64,000 bases of DNA. It comes from Pyxicephalus adspersus (lineage: Eukaryota; Chordata; Amphibia; Anura; Pyxicephalidae). Both the position numbers and the translations under genes were made by a program. Location of the stretch: NCBI RefSeq assembly GCF_032062135.1, contig NC_092859.1:31022531-31086530 (forward strand). Direction: 5' to 3'. Below are positions 1 to 13,189 of this stretch, one piece after another. The first letter of the stretch is position 1. The number at the start of each line of letters is the position of its first letter. Below the pieces are notes generated by a model. The model was not told where the DNA came from. It saw nothing but the letters and a program-made list of their open reading frames with translations, and ran no database searches.

Positions 1-768
1 TGACCTTGCAATGTGCCTGCTACAGTTTATACCAGGGTACTGTCTACAGGGTGACACTGCTGTGTAATGTACAGGATATTTCAGCTGTCTGTAGAGTGTT
101 CTGGGTAATGTACAGGTTGTACCGGTTGTGTGTAGGGTGACAGTGCTGTGTAACATACAGGTATCTCTGCAGTCTTTAAGGTGATATTGTACTGTGACAT
201 GCACAGGTATTACCAGTTGTCTGTCTGGTGACAGTGCTGTGTAATGTGCAGGTTGTATAAGCTGTCTAGAGGGTGACACTGCTGTGTATATGTAATCTCA
301 TATGTCTATAGTTCTATGTAATGTACAGGTATCAGTGTCTGTATGATGACACTGTGCTGTGTAAGGTACAAGTCTCTCTTCTGTAACACTGTGCACTGTA
401 ATATAGGTGTCTATAGTTATCATATCATAGGTCATATTAGATGTCTATATTTTGACACTGTTCTCTGTAATGTATGGATAGAACCAGCTGTCGTTACGGT
501 AACACTGTATTATATAATCTACAGGTAATATTGGCTGACAGTAAGGTGCCATTGTGCTGTGGATTGTGCAAGTGACAGTATAGTAATACAGGTAGTATCA
601 ATGTCTGTAGTTTGTCAGAGTGTTGGGTAATGTACAGGTAGTATTGGCTATCTGTACAGTAACATTTATTTGTGCAATGCACAAGTAGTAACAGCTGTCA
701 GGTATTACCCACTATCTGTAAGGTGTCATTGGGCTGTATGATGTACAGGTGGTAACAGCCATCTATGG

Positions 769-806
<38 letters not shown>
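769..806. repeat. (TA)n microsatellite
   Basis: Uninterrupted alternating TA of about 36 bases inside the minisatellite array. It is followed by a short AT-rich spacer containing attattatt before the 47-bp units resume. Confidence 0.95.
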
Positions 807-810
<4 letters not shown>

Positions 811-1163
811 TCTAAACACATTATTATTATTGTTATTGTGTGTTTGTAGGGTGACACTGTTGTGTATATTGTACAGCTTTTATTGATTGTCTGTAGAGTG
901 ACACTATTCTGTGTAATGTACAGGTAATACTAATAGTCTGTAGGGTGACATTATGCTGTATAATGTACATGTATTACCAGCCATCTGTAGGGTGACACTG
1001 TTCTGTGTACAGGTATTACTGGTTGTCTGTAAGGTGATATCATACTGTGTAATGTACAGGCATTACAGGTTGTCTGTAGGGTGACATTGTGCTGTGTAAT
1101 GTACAGGTATTACCAGCTGTCTCCAGGGTGACATTGTGCTGTGTAATGTACAGGTATTACAAA

Positions 1164-1175
1164 NNNNNNNNNNNN
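1164..1175. other. Assembly gap (12 N)
   Basis: Twelve undetermined bases inside the minisatellite. The flanking sequence is duplicated across the gap: acaaa before it and caaattatctgtggg directly after it, then again about 47 bp later. The number of units here is therefore uncertain. Confidence 0.98.
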
Positions 1176-2445
1176 CAAATTATCTGTGGGTTGACATTGT
1201 GCTGTGTAATGTACAGGTATTACAAATTATCTGTGGGTTGACATTGTGCTGTGTAATGTACAGGTATTACTGGTTGTCTGTAGGGTGACATTGTACTGTG
1301 TAATGTACAGGTATTACTAGTTGTCAGGAGGGTGACATTGTACTATGTAATGTATAGGTATTACCGGCTGTCTTCAGGGTTACATTGTGCTGTGTAATGT
1401 ACAGGTATTACTAGTTGTCAGGAGGGTGACATTGTACTATGTAATGTACAGGTATTACCGGCTGTCTCCAGGGTGACATTGTGCTTTGTAATGTACAGGT
1501 ATTACTAGTTGTCGTGGAGTTACATTGTACTGTGAAATGTACAGGTATTGCTGGCTGTTTCAAAGGGTGACACTGTACTGTGTAATGTGCATCTTTTCTT
1601 TATTGTGACAATGTGCAGTGTATTGTACAAGTCATACCAGCTGTCTGTAGGTTGACACTGCTGGGTAATGTACAGGATATTTCAGCTGTCTGTAGAGTGT
1701 TCTGGGTAATGTACAGGTTGTACAAGCTGTGCTGTGTAATGTACAGGTATTACCAACTGTCTGTAGGGTTACATAGAGTTAAATTTTTCTGTGTAATGTA
1801 CAGGTGTTACCAGCTGTTTCCAGGGTGACATTGTATTATGGAATATACAGGTATTGCTGATTGTCTGTAGAGAGACATTGTTCTGCGTATTGTACAGGTA
1901 TTACCAGCTATCTCCAAGGTGACATTGTACTGTGTAATATCTAGGTATTACTAGTTGTCAGTAGGGTGACATTGTACTGTGTAATGTACAGGTGTTACTG
2001 GTTGTCAGTACAGTGACATTGTATTGTGTAATGTATGGGTTTACTGGTTGTCAGTAGGGTGACATTGTACTGTGTAATGTATAGGTATTACTGGTTGTCA
2101 GTACAGTGACATTGTATTGTGTAATGTACGGGTTTACTGGTTGTCAGTAGGGTGACATTGTACTGTGTAATGTATAGGTATTACTGGTTGTCAGTAGGAT
2201 GATATTGTACTGTGTAATGTACAGGTGTTATTGGTTGTCAGTAGGGTGACATTCTACTGTAAATTGTACAGGTATTACCAACTGTCTCAAAGGGTGACAT
2301 TGTACTGTGTAATGTACAGGTGTCACTGATTGTCAGTAGGTTGACATTGTACTGTGTATTGTATAGGTATTACCAACAGTCTTAAGGGTGACATTGTACT
2401 GTGTATTGTACAGGTATTACTGGTTGTCAGTAGGATGACAATGTG

Positions 2446-4220
2446 TCTATTAGAGTTCTGCCTTTAATATGTTATAAATTTGACAAGCACCATAACTGTG
2501 CATGAAAGAAAGGTTTAATATGGAACAAAAACACAGTTCTAATCAGCAACATAAGCATGATCAGGTGAGAAAATCAGGTGGGCTTGTAAGTCGAGATTTG
2601 AGTCAGTCCCAGGACAATACATGTAAGGACTTCAGACGTTTCTGTTCTGCATAATTTATCTGGGTCAATGACTTTAAATTCCCCATATTTCTCCTAAGTC
2701 ACCCACACGTCACACCCTGTTTGAACAATCTTCCCTAGCTCTTTTAACAGCTATGCAGCACAATGACTTTTCGGATTAGGGCATGGATTGGCCAAGACAC
2801 GTAAGAGTGGAACATGTATCTCACAAATTGCATTATATGTGAATTCCATTAGTGTGGTAGTGTTATGGATACACCACATTGATAAAACAGCACTGCCATG
2901 CACCTCCCTTGAATGTCCTATTGTTCATCCAGGTGAGCTAATCTTTCTATTTGCAGCCTGCCTGATTGCATTGAAAGGAGATTGTTTAGTTGGGCCACCC
3001 ACATTTTGCATATAAGACATAAACTGGAAGGAAGGTTCTGAATTTGTGGTGCATATTAGTTTAAATGATTTACTTTAAAATAACTAAATATCACAGAACT
3101 ATTGAGATGGTCAAGAGAGGCAACCACAACTCATGCCTTTCCCAGCTATTTTCATAATAAATACATTGCAGCTTACCAGTGCCACCTTAGTTTTTATATT
3201 TCACGCATTTTTTCCAAGTACAGAATTGGAAAAAAATTGATTGGCAGCAGAAACATTCTTATCTGTTCTGTATAAACCACTAGGGTTTACCACCTGACCA
3301 GCAATCATGGCTCCTTCCAAAAGACAACAGTGTAGACATTCAAAATTGCGGTGATTCCAATTAAATTCTGCCATTTTGTCTAAAAGCATTGGAGACAATA
3401 GAGGAGATGAGATTTGCAGTCACGTTAGGGTTTTTTAGGCAATAATTGAATCCTGAGAGTTTTGGAAGCTACTTTGAATTATGTCCGACCTCCAAAAAGT
3501 ATTTTTATTAGTCTAAATTTCTCCTAATTAAAACATGAACTTAAAAAAAGTAAAGTGACACAACACCCCCTCCCCTACACACACAAATACAAAGAACAGT
3601 ATATAAAACAAATTACACAACCTAAAAACATGCACAAAACAGACTCTAAGGGTTCTTTTCATAAAACAGGGAATCTGGAATTCCCTAAAACATTCCCTCA
3701 TGGTAATCGTCCAGGTCCATGTGTTTCAAAAGCAGTAATTGATTCCCACCAGGTAAATAGAGTCCTAAATAAAAGGTAAAGGTTTGCCTCAATGAGCAAC
3801 CTCCAGAATGACTTCTTTAATCAATAACTTTGCAATTATTTGCACTTCAGTGAAATTTCTCTGCTCATCTCTCATTACAACATAGCAGTGCCGGTTCACT
3901 GATTTCACAGCCTCGTCCAATACAGCATGTGGCTGTAGGTACAAAACATAGAACGTATGATGATTACTAAAAATCTTATTATCTAGCCTTACAGCTCATA
4001 TAAAAGACTATGTGGAATGCAGAAAATGCTTTATGCACTGCAATATTTATATTATGACACCTCCATATCCTTTATAATAAAATTGCTGCACCTTTGTGCC
4101 CTAATGAAAGCAAAATGTCCCAAAATTGTTCCCCTATGAAAACAGAAAAACTTTTAATTTTACAGGTATGTCAAGTGTAAAAAACAATGGCACCATTTAT
4201 CCAACAGAGAACAAAGAATT
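2446..4220. other. Intergenic, nothing recognised
   Basis: AT-rich unique-looking sequence with short open frames only (75 codons or fewer), no convincing splice-bounded coding signal, no RNA gene and no repeat I can name. Confidence 0.6.
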
Positions 4221-4224
4221 ATTA

Positions 4225-4445
4225 TTTAATAATATCATGTAATTATATAGTACTGATATATTACATGGTGATTTACATCCAAATCCATAGTCCAGGATGA
4301 ATCATGGATGAATTCCAGCTTTTTATGGAAATACAAATAGGATATCAATATACTTTGGGATCTTGAATGAAAACAACACAAACACAGGGAGGGCATACAG
4401 ACTCTAACAACTTAACCAAAATTTGGCCAAAGAGCCACAAAGCTG
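4225..4445 (-). repeat. Degraded tRNA-derived SINE (3' part)
   Basis: Contains weak counterparts of landmarks seen in the better copy at 21319-21630: tatatagtactgatatatta, tccaaatccatagtc, and later aaacacagggagggcatacag near the position of the SINE body. The copy is heavily eroded, so assignment is by order of landmarks only. Confidence 0.45.
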
Positions 4446-5174
4446 TTCATGGAGACTCATAAACTAGCACTCTCTTGAGGCTAAATTACTAAGAGAGTTG
4501 AAAATGTTTATGCAATAAATTGTGTGAATATTCACTTTAATTATCCAGCCATGTTCAAATTTAACTAGTGAAATATATTTGCTTTATCAACAAAATTTCA
4601 TGGACCTCACCTATACCCAGATCTATGACAGCACAGCTTGGAAAACTAGTCTGAGATTATTTTTTTTTATTATTTAAAAAAAAGACCTTATAACTGCTAT
4701 ACATGAAAGTGCCCATTGATTATATAAAGATGAGTCACCAGCCTACAAGCAAGTTACATGTCAACATAAGTATATTGCAGAAATATGACATGATTCAAGA
4801 TTAAATTAATAATAAGTATGTGTACAGTAATGAGAGGTTAGCCCAAATTATGATGAAACTTTGAGATATAAACTTATATGTATGTATATGATTATAAATG
4901 TACACTCACTAACACTTGTACATTTACAAAGATCACAATATTCTTAGCAAATATATTAAGGATTGTAAAAAAATGTTTATGTTATGCCATTTGTGGTATT
5001 ATTACTACTCCATAGTCCTAGTCGATAGTCATGTCACTAGCTGTCCCTGAACAATAAACATATGCCAGGGATATATTATCTGTTACAAGCTTCATCTAAA
5101 CAAGGAATCTGTAGACACTGAGTATTTTTAAGTTCTCTTTTTTTTGGCAGTGACCTCAATGACAACACAATGGC
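4446..5174. other. Intergenic, nothing recognised
   Basis: AT-rich sequence with no coding, RNA or named repeat signal that I can support. Confidence 0.6.
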
Positions 5175-5275
5175 TTTAATTATTATTATTATTATTATTA
5201 CACAGTGTTTATATAGCGCTGACATATTACGCAGTACTTTACAAAGTCCATAGTCATATCAATACAATTCAATGT
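5175..5275 (-). repeat. Truncated tRNA-derived SINE, 3' tail
   Basis: An (ATT)n run at about 5179-5201 is followed by acacagtgtttatatagcgc, tgacatattacgcagtactt and tacaaagtccatagtcat. On the minus strand this is the 3' end plus simple-repeat tail of the same SINE found at 21319-21630. The 5' tRNA-like part is absent, as in a 5'-truncated insertion. Confidence 0.8.
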
Positions 5276-5279
5276 GCTG

Positions 5280-8200
5280 CAGAATTTGTTTGGCTTTGGT
5301 GAAGAGTGATGTATTTGGTTGCAAAGGGATACTGCAGTTTGTCTTTGGATCTAGTATCATTTATCGGACATGTCAATTTATCTTCATATTTTTTTCCATA
5401 CTCTTATGCCCCAAAGACACAAGACTGGTCACAAGTATGCATTCAGATTTTGATCTTTGAGATCCAGTATTTAACCAAGAGAATTGAAGTGTGAGAATCT
5501 AAGTGGACCTAACTTAAAACGAAAATGTTTAGTTAGGTCCTATGCTATCTCATTGCTGCTAATTGTCCTAATTTCACAGATCAAATTCTGCATGTGCATT
5601 ATACAAAAACACACAGTAACATCATTTATTTGACTTCAAAAAATTCCAGCTTCATTGATTGAGTTTTCTGGCGAGATGGCCCATTGCAAGTATTATGTTA
5701 CCAAATGAACAAACAACTTACTTGAAAACATGCATTTTCTGCCTCAAGGGAGCTGCCATCGCGGACTTATTTTTCCAAGATGCAAGCTCCAGAGGTAAAT
5801 CTAATACCACAGCCATTGGCCTCACTTTTCTTCTCAGCAGTTAGAAATCACAGCTTGGTCACCAGTCCACCCATTTGCATCTCTTTTGCTCAAAGATCTG
5901 CTTTTCACATACGCGCTCATGACAGATGGCAACTGAACATAATATGGTAAGTCATAATTAAATAAAAATGTACATGACAGAATTTTATAGAAATAAAAAA
6001 ATACTTTTGTTTTCAAGAAAAGTAAAACAAAAATACAATATTTTTTAGATATTGTTTTATTCATAGGTTTTTTCCACTGGCAACCAGTATTTGGTTCCAT
6101 CTTTCTGAAGGCCTAGATAATTACGGTACTTCTTCTGTATAATAAGCCAATAGATTTGGGGCAATCAGATTGGGCAGCCTGGACAATGGTTTTATGTTTC
6201 CGGGTGCCTATCCATGGGGATGGCCAAGCACTGTGAGCAAAACTAGTACAGATTAGTATCTTTCTCTGTAGTTGTTGTTCCCCTCTGATGCCAATTCTAG
6301 CCTTCTTTCCAGTGTCCTAGCTAAGATTTGGAACTATACAGCACTCTACAACACTCTGGAGACTACCTACCTTAATGCACACCTTGTCTTGTTTATTAAG
6401 GATAAGCAACAGCTTTGCTTTACAGAAATTACCCACTCACGAAATACTCACCTTTTCTCTTGAGCCCTCTGAGCACTTTTCATCACTGGGAGCCAAATTC
6501 CCAATACTTAGGGGTATGCAAGACCACATGACATTAATCAGCATTGTCCCATGGGAAGCTAATGGGCCAGTAGAGCTGCAACCCTAGTGGCATAAATCTA
6601 AATCAGGGGTTTCCTTTACTTCCAGAAGCTGAGGTCAAAGAAGCCAAGGGAACGTAAGTATAGATGGCTGGGAACCTGTAAAGGGAACCTGTTGCCTTCC
6701 TTTGTGTTGGCAAAGAATGGGCTCATTCCAAAACCAATCTTTGAGCAAATAATTAGCCCCCTCCTACATCCCTCAAATATATTCTGCAGTTTTTTTTTTC
6801 TTACCTTATGAAGCAAAATAACTCACCTAAATCTATTGTCCAGGTTCCATGACAATGCCCACTCAGGATGTGGGAGGCCGCTAATCCAGCACTGCAGTGT
6901 GCCCATGCCAATTAATTCCTGATGGTCCTCTTGCTTTTATGTCATTGCCTGCAAACTTTCTTTTTAATCCTTAGCAGACTTCATCTCTGGACAGCAATCA
7001 GCTCCTATCTTACAAAGATAATGATGTGGACAGAAGATCAGTCTTCTAAACAGAGGAAAAGTGAAGAGTTCGGACAGGAGCGTCACAGGATTGTGGCATT
7101 AGGTGATTTTAAAAATGGATATAACTTGCTTAGCTGGAGTTGGGCTTTAATTTGATTGTCACTTATTTCCAGTAAATTAAAAATTAATACCCATCTAAGG
7201 TTACCCTGTCCACACGATGACATTGCTGCTGCATGGTTTCATTAACATAAAAGATGTAGATGAAGGTAAGAAAACATTCTTACTGTGAAAGAAAGTGAAG
7301 AAAGTGCACATCTACTGCAGGACCCACATGTAATAAAAAAAATGATACATATTAAAAAATAGTAAAAACAAAAAATGCTGTGGTAATGCTAATGACAAAC
7401 TGCATTATATATATAATTATTGGATTTTCACATGGTTTCATTTTACATCCACATATACGTTTAGTTAGACAGGGGGTTCCATAATCAGTCAAAGTTTGGG
7501 GCTTATTCAATTACCCAGCATCCCATTCAGAATAAGTATTATATATGTACCCTGTATTAACTGTTTATATGTTATACTAAATGTTATACTAAATATATGT
7601 CAACCATAACATAAATGTAGAACTTTAGTTTACAGTCTTATTTCGAAACAAAGTTTAATGTTTAGTTTTTCTATACAGACCGACCTCTACAAAACAGCCG
7701 GGAAACTTGCAGATAGCTTTACTCTTTTTACTTGATATGAGATTCCCAGGGGTGTTCTGTGATGGATTAAGCTGTCTCCTAGCACATACTAAAAACAATA
7801 CCATATATCAGTAACCCTAATAAATCTAATATTCCCAGCACAAGGTACACTTCTTGAAAGCCCTTAATAATTCCAGGACTTTATCTAAAAAACACATAGT
7901 GCCTTTTTAGGCAAAGAAAAAAAAACTGTGAAGTGTCTGACCAGTCCACAAGATATTTTTGTTGCAATGCATAATTTATAACGCTGTGCATATTAAGGAT
8001 GAGATGGCGTCTTAATCTTAAATTAAATGAAAATGTCCCGACAAGCATTTAGCCTCCAAATCAGCACTTACAGTATCTGTTTTTAGACAAAATGACTATT
8101 TTTTCTTGTCAGGATTGTATTTATTTCACAAAACACCACTGAAGCTTATTCCTATTCACTATGCACATGGAGGACCAAGGAAAAAAAGATGTTTTTATTT

Positions 8201-8280
8201 CAGAAAGCAGAAAAAAGCTTTTATTTATTTAGAGAGGAACTTCTGACAACCTTAAAAGATTTTTTCATTTGGTTGGAATA
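5280..8280. other. Intergenic, nothing recognised
   Basis: AT-rich DNA. Several short open frames (88 codons or fewer) lack splice context, codon bias or recognisable motifs. No named repeat identified. Confidence 0.55.
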
Positions 8281-8286
8281 TTGACA

Positions 8287-8722
8287 TATGTGGCCAAAAG
8301 TTTGTGAACAACCTATCTATAGGAGGAAAAGTATGTGGAATACTCTGCAAAGTCAGTTCAGGTGCTTCAAGTAATAATACTGTTCGGGCTGCAAACTTAT
8401 AAAAACATTTTGGCCAATTGTGTGCGTCAAACCTTGCAGCAACAGTTTGAGGAATACGCTTTTTCGTTCCAGCATGTCTGAACAGAGACCTGACTTCAAA
8501 ACTACTAAGCACCATGAGGATAAATTGGAACACTGATTGCAAGTTCCAGGTTCTTTTGCAGAAAGGCCACAAATTTCTTACATACACATTCAGAAATCCT
8601 ATAGAAAGCCTTGCTAAAGAATAGTAAAGAAAGTTACAGTTGCATAGAGGGCCAAGCTCAATATACATCCCCATGCCTTTGGTGTGATGGTCAGTTGTCA
8701 TTGAGTTTCTGGATATATGATG
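8287..8722 (+). mobile_element. Tc1/mariner remnant, internally deleted
   Basis: The left end reads tatgtggccaaaagtttgtg, a terminal sequence typical of vertebrate Tc1-like elements. The right end has ggtgtgatggtcagttgtc, the counterpart of the other terminus. Between them lie the fragments gcaacagtttgaggaata and gttccagcatg, matching the QQF...FQH segment of Tc1 transposases. These are followed by stops and frameshifts. The element is about 435 bp instead of about 1.3-1.6 kb, so it cannot encode transposase. A 149-codon open frame on the opposite strand is a by-product. Confidence 0.75.
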
Positions 8723-8724
8723 TG

Positions 8725-10285
8725 ATTAAATTATTTTATATACACTTTACATAAATAATATGTATATACTTTTTTTGCATTGGCATTTTTTTGCACACCC
8801 AATGGCATTGCTTAGTATCTCTTGCATTTTTTTTTATAGTAGTTTATCTGTTTGGGCTAAACATAGTCAGATTTAAATATTAACATTTGTCTCCCACAGA
8901 CTTAACTGGGGTTTGATGTTTATTTTGGCTTCAGTGAATTTCAAAGGAGCTTTTGCCAAATCCTTCAAAAACCATTTAATGCTTCCACAAAATGGTAAAG
9001 ATTTGGTAAAGACCTTTAGGATTGAAACTGATGTTCTGTATTTTTGGTAATTTATATGATATGTCACGTATAAATAATTATGCAACACCGGTGCACCCGT
9101 GACATTGGAATTGCCAAAATACTTGCAATGTAAATGCAAAGTGCTTTATCTTTCAGAAGCAATATATTACAAGTTGATGTTTTATAGATATTAATGTATT
9201 TACATATTTAACACAAAGAGATGTTGAAACAAGTCCACACTTAGCAATGTAGCTGCAGGCCCAGGAATAATTCATTCTCATCACAACAGAGACCCAAAAA
9301 CAAGTTTCATTCAGTTTTAATGCTTACAACACCTGCTGTGTGTTTACATATGGAAGCAGGAGGAAAGGGATGAGATTTAAATTGATTTACGGTTCAAGGG
9401 TCTGATAAATTTATAATGAGATTTAACTGACCGAGTTTTAAGGGACCCATATTGCAGGCAATATAGATTGCATTGGAAAAGGGGTTACATGACATTCAAA
9501 AACAAAACAAGGGTACTTGTGTACAGTAATAGAGGGTGATCCTCCTATCCTATACCTTATATACCCAGGGGGATATGCCTTGGGAAGTTTTGTGCAATAT
9601 GCACAGGATCAGTTCTTTCTGGAAGCAGCTGGAAACGGGGATTCTTTTATACCCAAGTCAATTTTTTAATTAGCTAAACATAAATGTTTGACATCTGTAT
9701 ACACTTTGTTGTATGTCCTTTTGTACATTTAATTGATTGTTGATAAATTGTACTGTAACCACAACAGTTGACTTTAATAAAAAATAAATACATAAATAAA
9801 CAAAAAAACACTTAGAGCACCCAAAGCATGTTATTAAAATTATTTGGGTATTTCAATGTTACCTTCTAATCTGCATGAAAAAACTTTCTCAGTGCTGAAC
9901 TGGGTACATTGTTACTTGGCCCTCACCCCATTGGTACAAGTCCCCCTTGGCAGTGCCTTTCTTCCTGTGCCATTTCTTAATCAATTAATTTGCTATGACA
10001 TTAATAATTTGCTATACTAGGTCAAAACATATGCAGGATTTAACAGGATTTGATCCTTTAGACTTCAAAGGGATTCATCCTAAAGTTGAGTTCATTGAAC
10101 TTGCAATTAGATTTGCCAATTTGAATTACATTATTTTGCCCATCCCTTGTAACAGGTCGCCAAGTCCCGGCAGGCAAGGGATGTCAGGGGAAAGGTGCAG
10201 TGATAGCAAATTGTCTATTGTGAGCTTTACTGAGTATTTTCTCAACAATACTTACAGTTACAGAGGCCTCTTTTTTGTTCATAGC
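8725..10285. other. Intergenic, nothing firmly recognised
   Basis: AT-rich. Near 9775-9812 there is an aataaa-containing, A-rich stretch (tttaataaaaaataaata) that resembles the 3' end of a retrotransposed copy. No body could be identified upstream of it. Confidence 0.5.
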
Positions 10286-10287
10286 AA

Positions 10288-10550
10288 TTATTTTTTTATT
10301 TTTCATTTCTATAGTACCAACATATTACCCAGTGCTGTGCATGGTTATGTCACTAACTTTTCCTCATGGATCAGAATTTTTTTTATCCCTAACACAGTCT
10401 AAAGCTAATTTTAGGAGGAACACCAATTAACCTGGTGGTGGAAGAAAAAAAGAGATCCCAGAGAAAACCCATACAAACACGAGGTGAACATACAAAATTC
10501 AAACCTGGGACCCTAGCGCTGCATAGCCAGAGTGCTGGCCACGTTAATAT
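10288..10550 (-). repeat. tRNA-derived SINE, eroded
   Basis: In + orientation it shows atagtaccaacatattaccc, acacagtctaaagctaattt, gagaaaacccatacaaacac and ttcaaacctgggaccctagc in the same order as the copy at 21319-21630. The last segment is the complement of a degenerate Pol III B box. The first 3' landmarks and the A-box side are degraded. Short open frames across it are not genes. Confidence 0.75.
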
Positions 10551-12920
10551 GTCTATTGTCAGCCTAAAGCGGTGCTTTAGGAAAGGATACAATTTATATT
10601 TAATTGCATTTAAAGATCATTCAGTCATGGGATCCTCTTCCTAGGCATCTAGGCACCTAGATCTGATTTTGTGTTAAAGGTTACTACATGTGAAATAAGA
10701 AAGCTCAACAAAATGATAATTATTTTTTTTAGGTAAGATTGTGAAAGTCAAGAAGGTGCAACTCTTCCCCAGATGTATCTATAGATGAGCCTCTCAGACC
10801 TGTCGGTTTTTATCCAGCGACCATGTGAAGAATGAGGGAATGCAGGTTTGGCAGGCGTGCAGCGCTGTGTCACTTTTCATAAGTGCCTTGACGGTTTAAT
10901 GGCTCAAGATCTAGAAGAGAGGCATGATTGAATTCTTCATTCTTGTTTAACTATTTGTTTTCCAGCCATTCCTTGAGTCATATGTTGTATAAAGGGAAAC
11001 CAACTCCATTACTTTCTCCAGTATAGTATATTTAAAGGATACCTGTCTAGGCTGTAGAAAAAGAGCTGGCATTGGTATTTTTTTCTGTGGAAAGGTTGCT
11101 ATATATACTTACCTACTATACTTTTAAAAGGGATCTAAACCCTAGGATATTGAGTTTCATGTAGCTGCAATGTCATATGGTATAGGCAGAGCTAGGACCC
11201 ACAGATGGAGGCAGCCTCCTAAACTTCCTTTAAATTAAATGTGAGCACAAATGCATTAAATTAGCAGATACAGTCACTGACAGCTCAGCAGTTCATGATG
11301 GTAAATTCATGTATGTTTTACCATTCCTTAATGTCTGTGACCACTTTCAAGTTAGTTAAAGTTCCATTTCAGTCTGATAGTATAATCAGTGCTGGCCACA
11401 ATAAAAGAAATAAGCGGACTGTAAAAGTTATTGCTGGCTTCATGCAGCGAGGGATAGTTTTGTAAGACACACATAGTTCCCTACTGCCTCCTATTTGGAG
11501 GGACTGTCCCTTTTAAAGAACTAAACTCCTCTGTAATATAATATATATATTAGTAGGTCTCTAATAAAATTGTATGAATAAAAGTGTTTTCTTCACTAAA
11601 TCTTTATCAGAAATTATTTATTCTGTTATTTTGGTAAAAATAAAATAAAGAAAACATGATTGAGTGAGAACGAGCAGATTTCCAAAGGCAATATTAGGTT
11701 ATACCAACCACTTTATTTATTAGGTCCCAGTTACTGTGGGTAGTAGCTGGTCCCTTGCCTATGTACATTATACACTATAATGTGTCCCTCAATAGAACAT
11801 TGGACAGTATGCATTTAGAATGAAATCTTTGGAATCTATTCACTGGTAACCAGCAGCAAATATGTGACTGTTGGCTCTGTAATAAATCTCTCCGGAGAAT
11901 GACGGGAACCTTTCAGCTAAGAGTTTTTACTTGGGCCGTAGCTGTGCCAAAGACCAGAACACAAGCCTGATTTGGGAAGTACGAAGAGAATGTTGAAGCA
12001 TTGGAGCAACAGGATCACCAAAGATACAGCCTGTGCTGGGAACATGTCCAGGGAGCCATGAGCAAAACTGAGCAGAAAAAGCCAGCTTGGCCAAATGTCT
12101 GATGTAGCACAGGACCTGAAGCTGTCAAGCTATGTGAGGACGAGGGCACAGTCTAAGTACAAAGCAGCCATGACTTGAGGCTTTGGAATCTGGCAAGCAA
12201 ACAAACCTACTTTTCAGACTGAAAGAAGATGGCCACCTAAAAGGAAATACCTACCTTAAACAGACTTTTTAGCAACCTTATAAATCTGTATACATTCATT
12301 ATGATATACCACAGAATACAATAACAGTATTAATAATATTATTTGTAAGGATAAAGTAAAGCCCCCAGGAGGATTATTTTTGTCATCAGTTTCTTACTGA
12401 TAGAATTGTTTTCACTTCCTGCCCCATAGTTATTAAGGAACATAAAAGGGCTCGCCCCAAAATGACCTAATTGGAAGATTTTACTTCCATACCTCCAAAC
12501 ATCAGAATTTGTGAAAAAGGGACAAACATATTCATAAAGTACACTGCAGCAAAAAGTGTGGCCACATTGCACTGGGTATTAGGCATGGCCAAAGTGAATG
12601 TGGTACAGTATAGTTTAAGCCTATTTGCAGTACACACAATGCACACAAAAAGCTAGCGTCTCTATATCCACACAATACTTCTTAACTTCTGCATACATAT
12701 ATCAATTCATTGCCACCTGAAATGAGCATGACTTTATCTCAGGCAAAAACCTAACATGGACAGCGGTCCTTTGAGGTCGTTCATGAATCTTTCATGGTGG
12801 ATTGATGAACAATCATTAGGAATGATCGTTTCCAGTGACAGCAATCTTACATGTGCACAAAGCCTTAGATCCAAGGGATAATCTTTGAAAAAAAAATGTA
12901 GTCAGATACTACTGTACAGA
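10551..12920. other. Intergenic, nothing recognised
   Basis: No coding or RNA gene seen. Phrases such as ttaaaggatacctgtctagg (near 11033) and ttaaaagggatctaaaccct (near 11124) look like ends of frog dispersed repeats, but their bodies could not be bounded. Confidence 0.5.
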
Positions 12921-12924
12921 GCAG

Positions 12925-13185
12925 TGTTTCCTAACCAGGGTTTTTTGGAAGGCTAGGGTTTCTCCAGAGATTGCTAAAAGTTCCTTGAGCAATGAGAAAT
13001 TTGTGAATCTCAGGTCAGTTTAACTTACCGTACATCAATGATCTTTTTGGCTATCTGTAAAGGGGACGTCTTACAACAGGCCAGCAATGGAAGAGGGATT
13101 TTTCCTACTGACCCCTACGCTAATGTACTGTCAGCTGTGCCTATAGTAATTACAGCAGGGGTTCCCTGATGATCTGAAAGTTATT
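12925..13185. mobile_element. hAT-type MITE, degraded
   Basis: The left end cagtgtttcctaaccagg resembles the cagtgtttctcaacc terminus of a common vertebrate hAT MITE group, followed by a ggttttttggaaggctaggg body. An internal segment ggggttccctgatgatctga recurs near the expected right part. The right terminus is missing or decayed, so no target duplication can be scored. Other members are at 29661-29965 and 40503-40782. Confidence 0.6.
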
Positions 13186-13189
13186 ACAA

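Larger units (their letters stand above)
1..2445. repeat. Minisatellite, ~47-bp unit, long diverged array
   Basis: About fifty tandem, diverged copies of a roughly 47-bp unit with the recurrent core gtgacattgtactgtgtaat followed by gtacaggtattac and a tgtc/ctgt segment. The 3' half (about 1900-2440) is most regular; units start for example at 2059 and 2106. Some parts show two-unit higher-order periodicity (see findings). An 80-bp stretch near 50-122 recurs almost unchanged near 1650-1722, so there were block duplications inside the array. Short open frames across it come from the repeat and are not genes. The left edge of the array lies outside the window. Confidence 0.95.

Noticed and set aside
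1..2445. CRISPR-like direct repeats
   Set aside because: The units are contiguous and diverged with no unique spacers, no cas genes are present, and the genome is vertebrate; this is a minisatellite.
8252..8701. 149-codon minus-strand open frame
   Set aside because: It runs antisense through a Tc1/mariner remnant; the recognisable transposase fragments are on the + strand.
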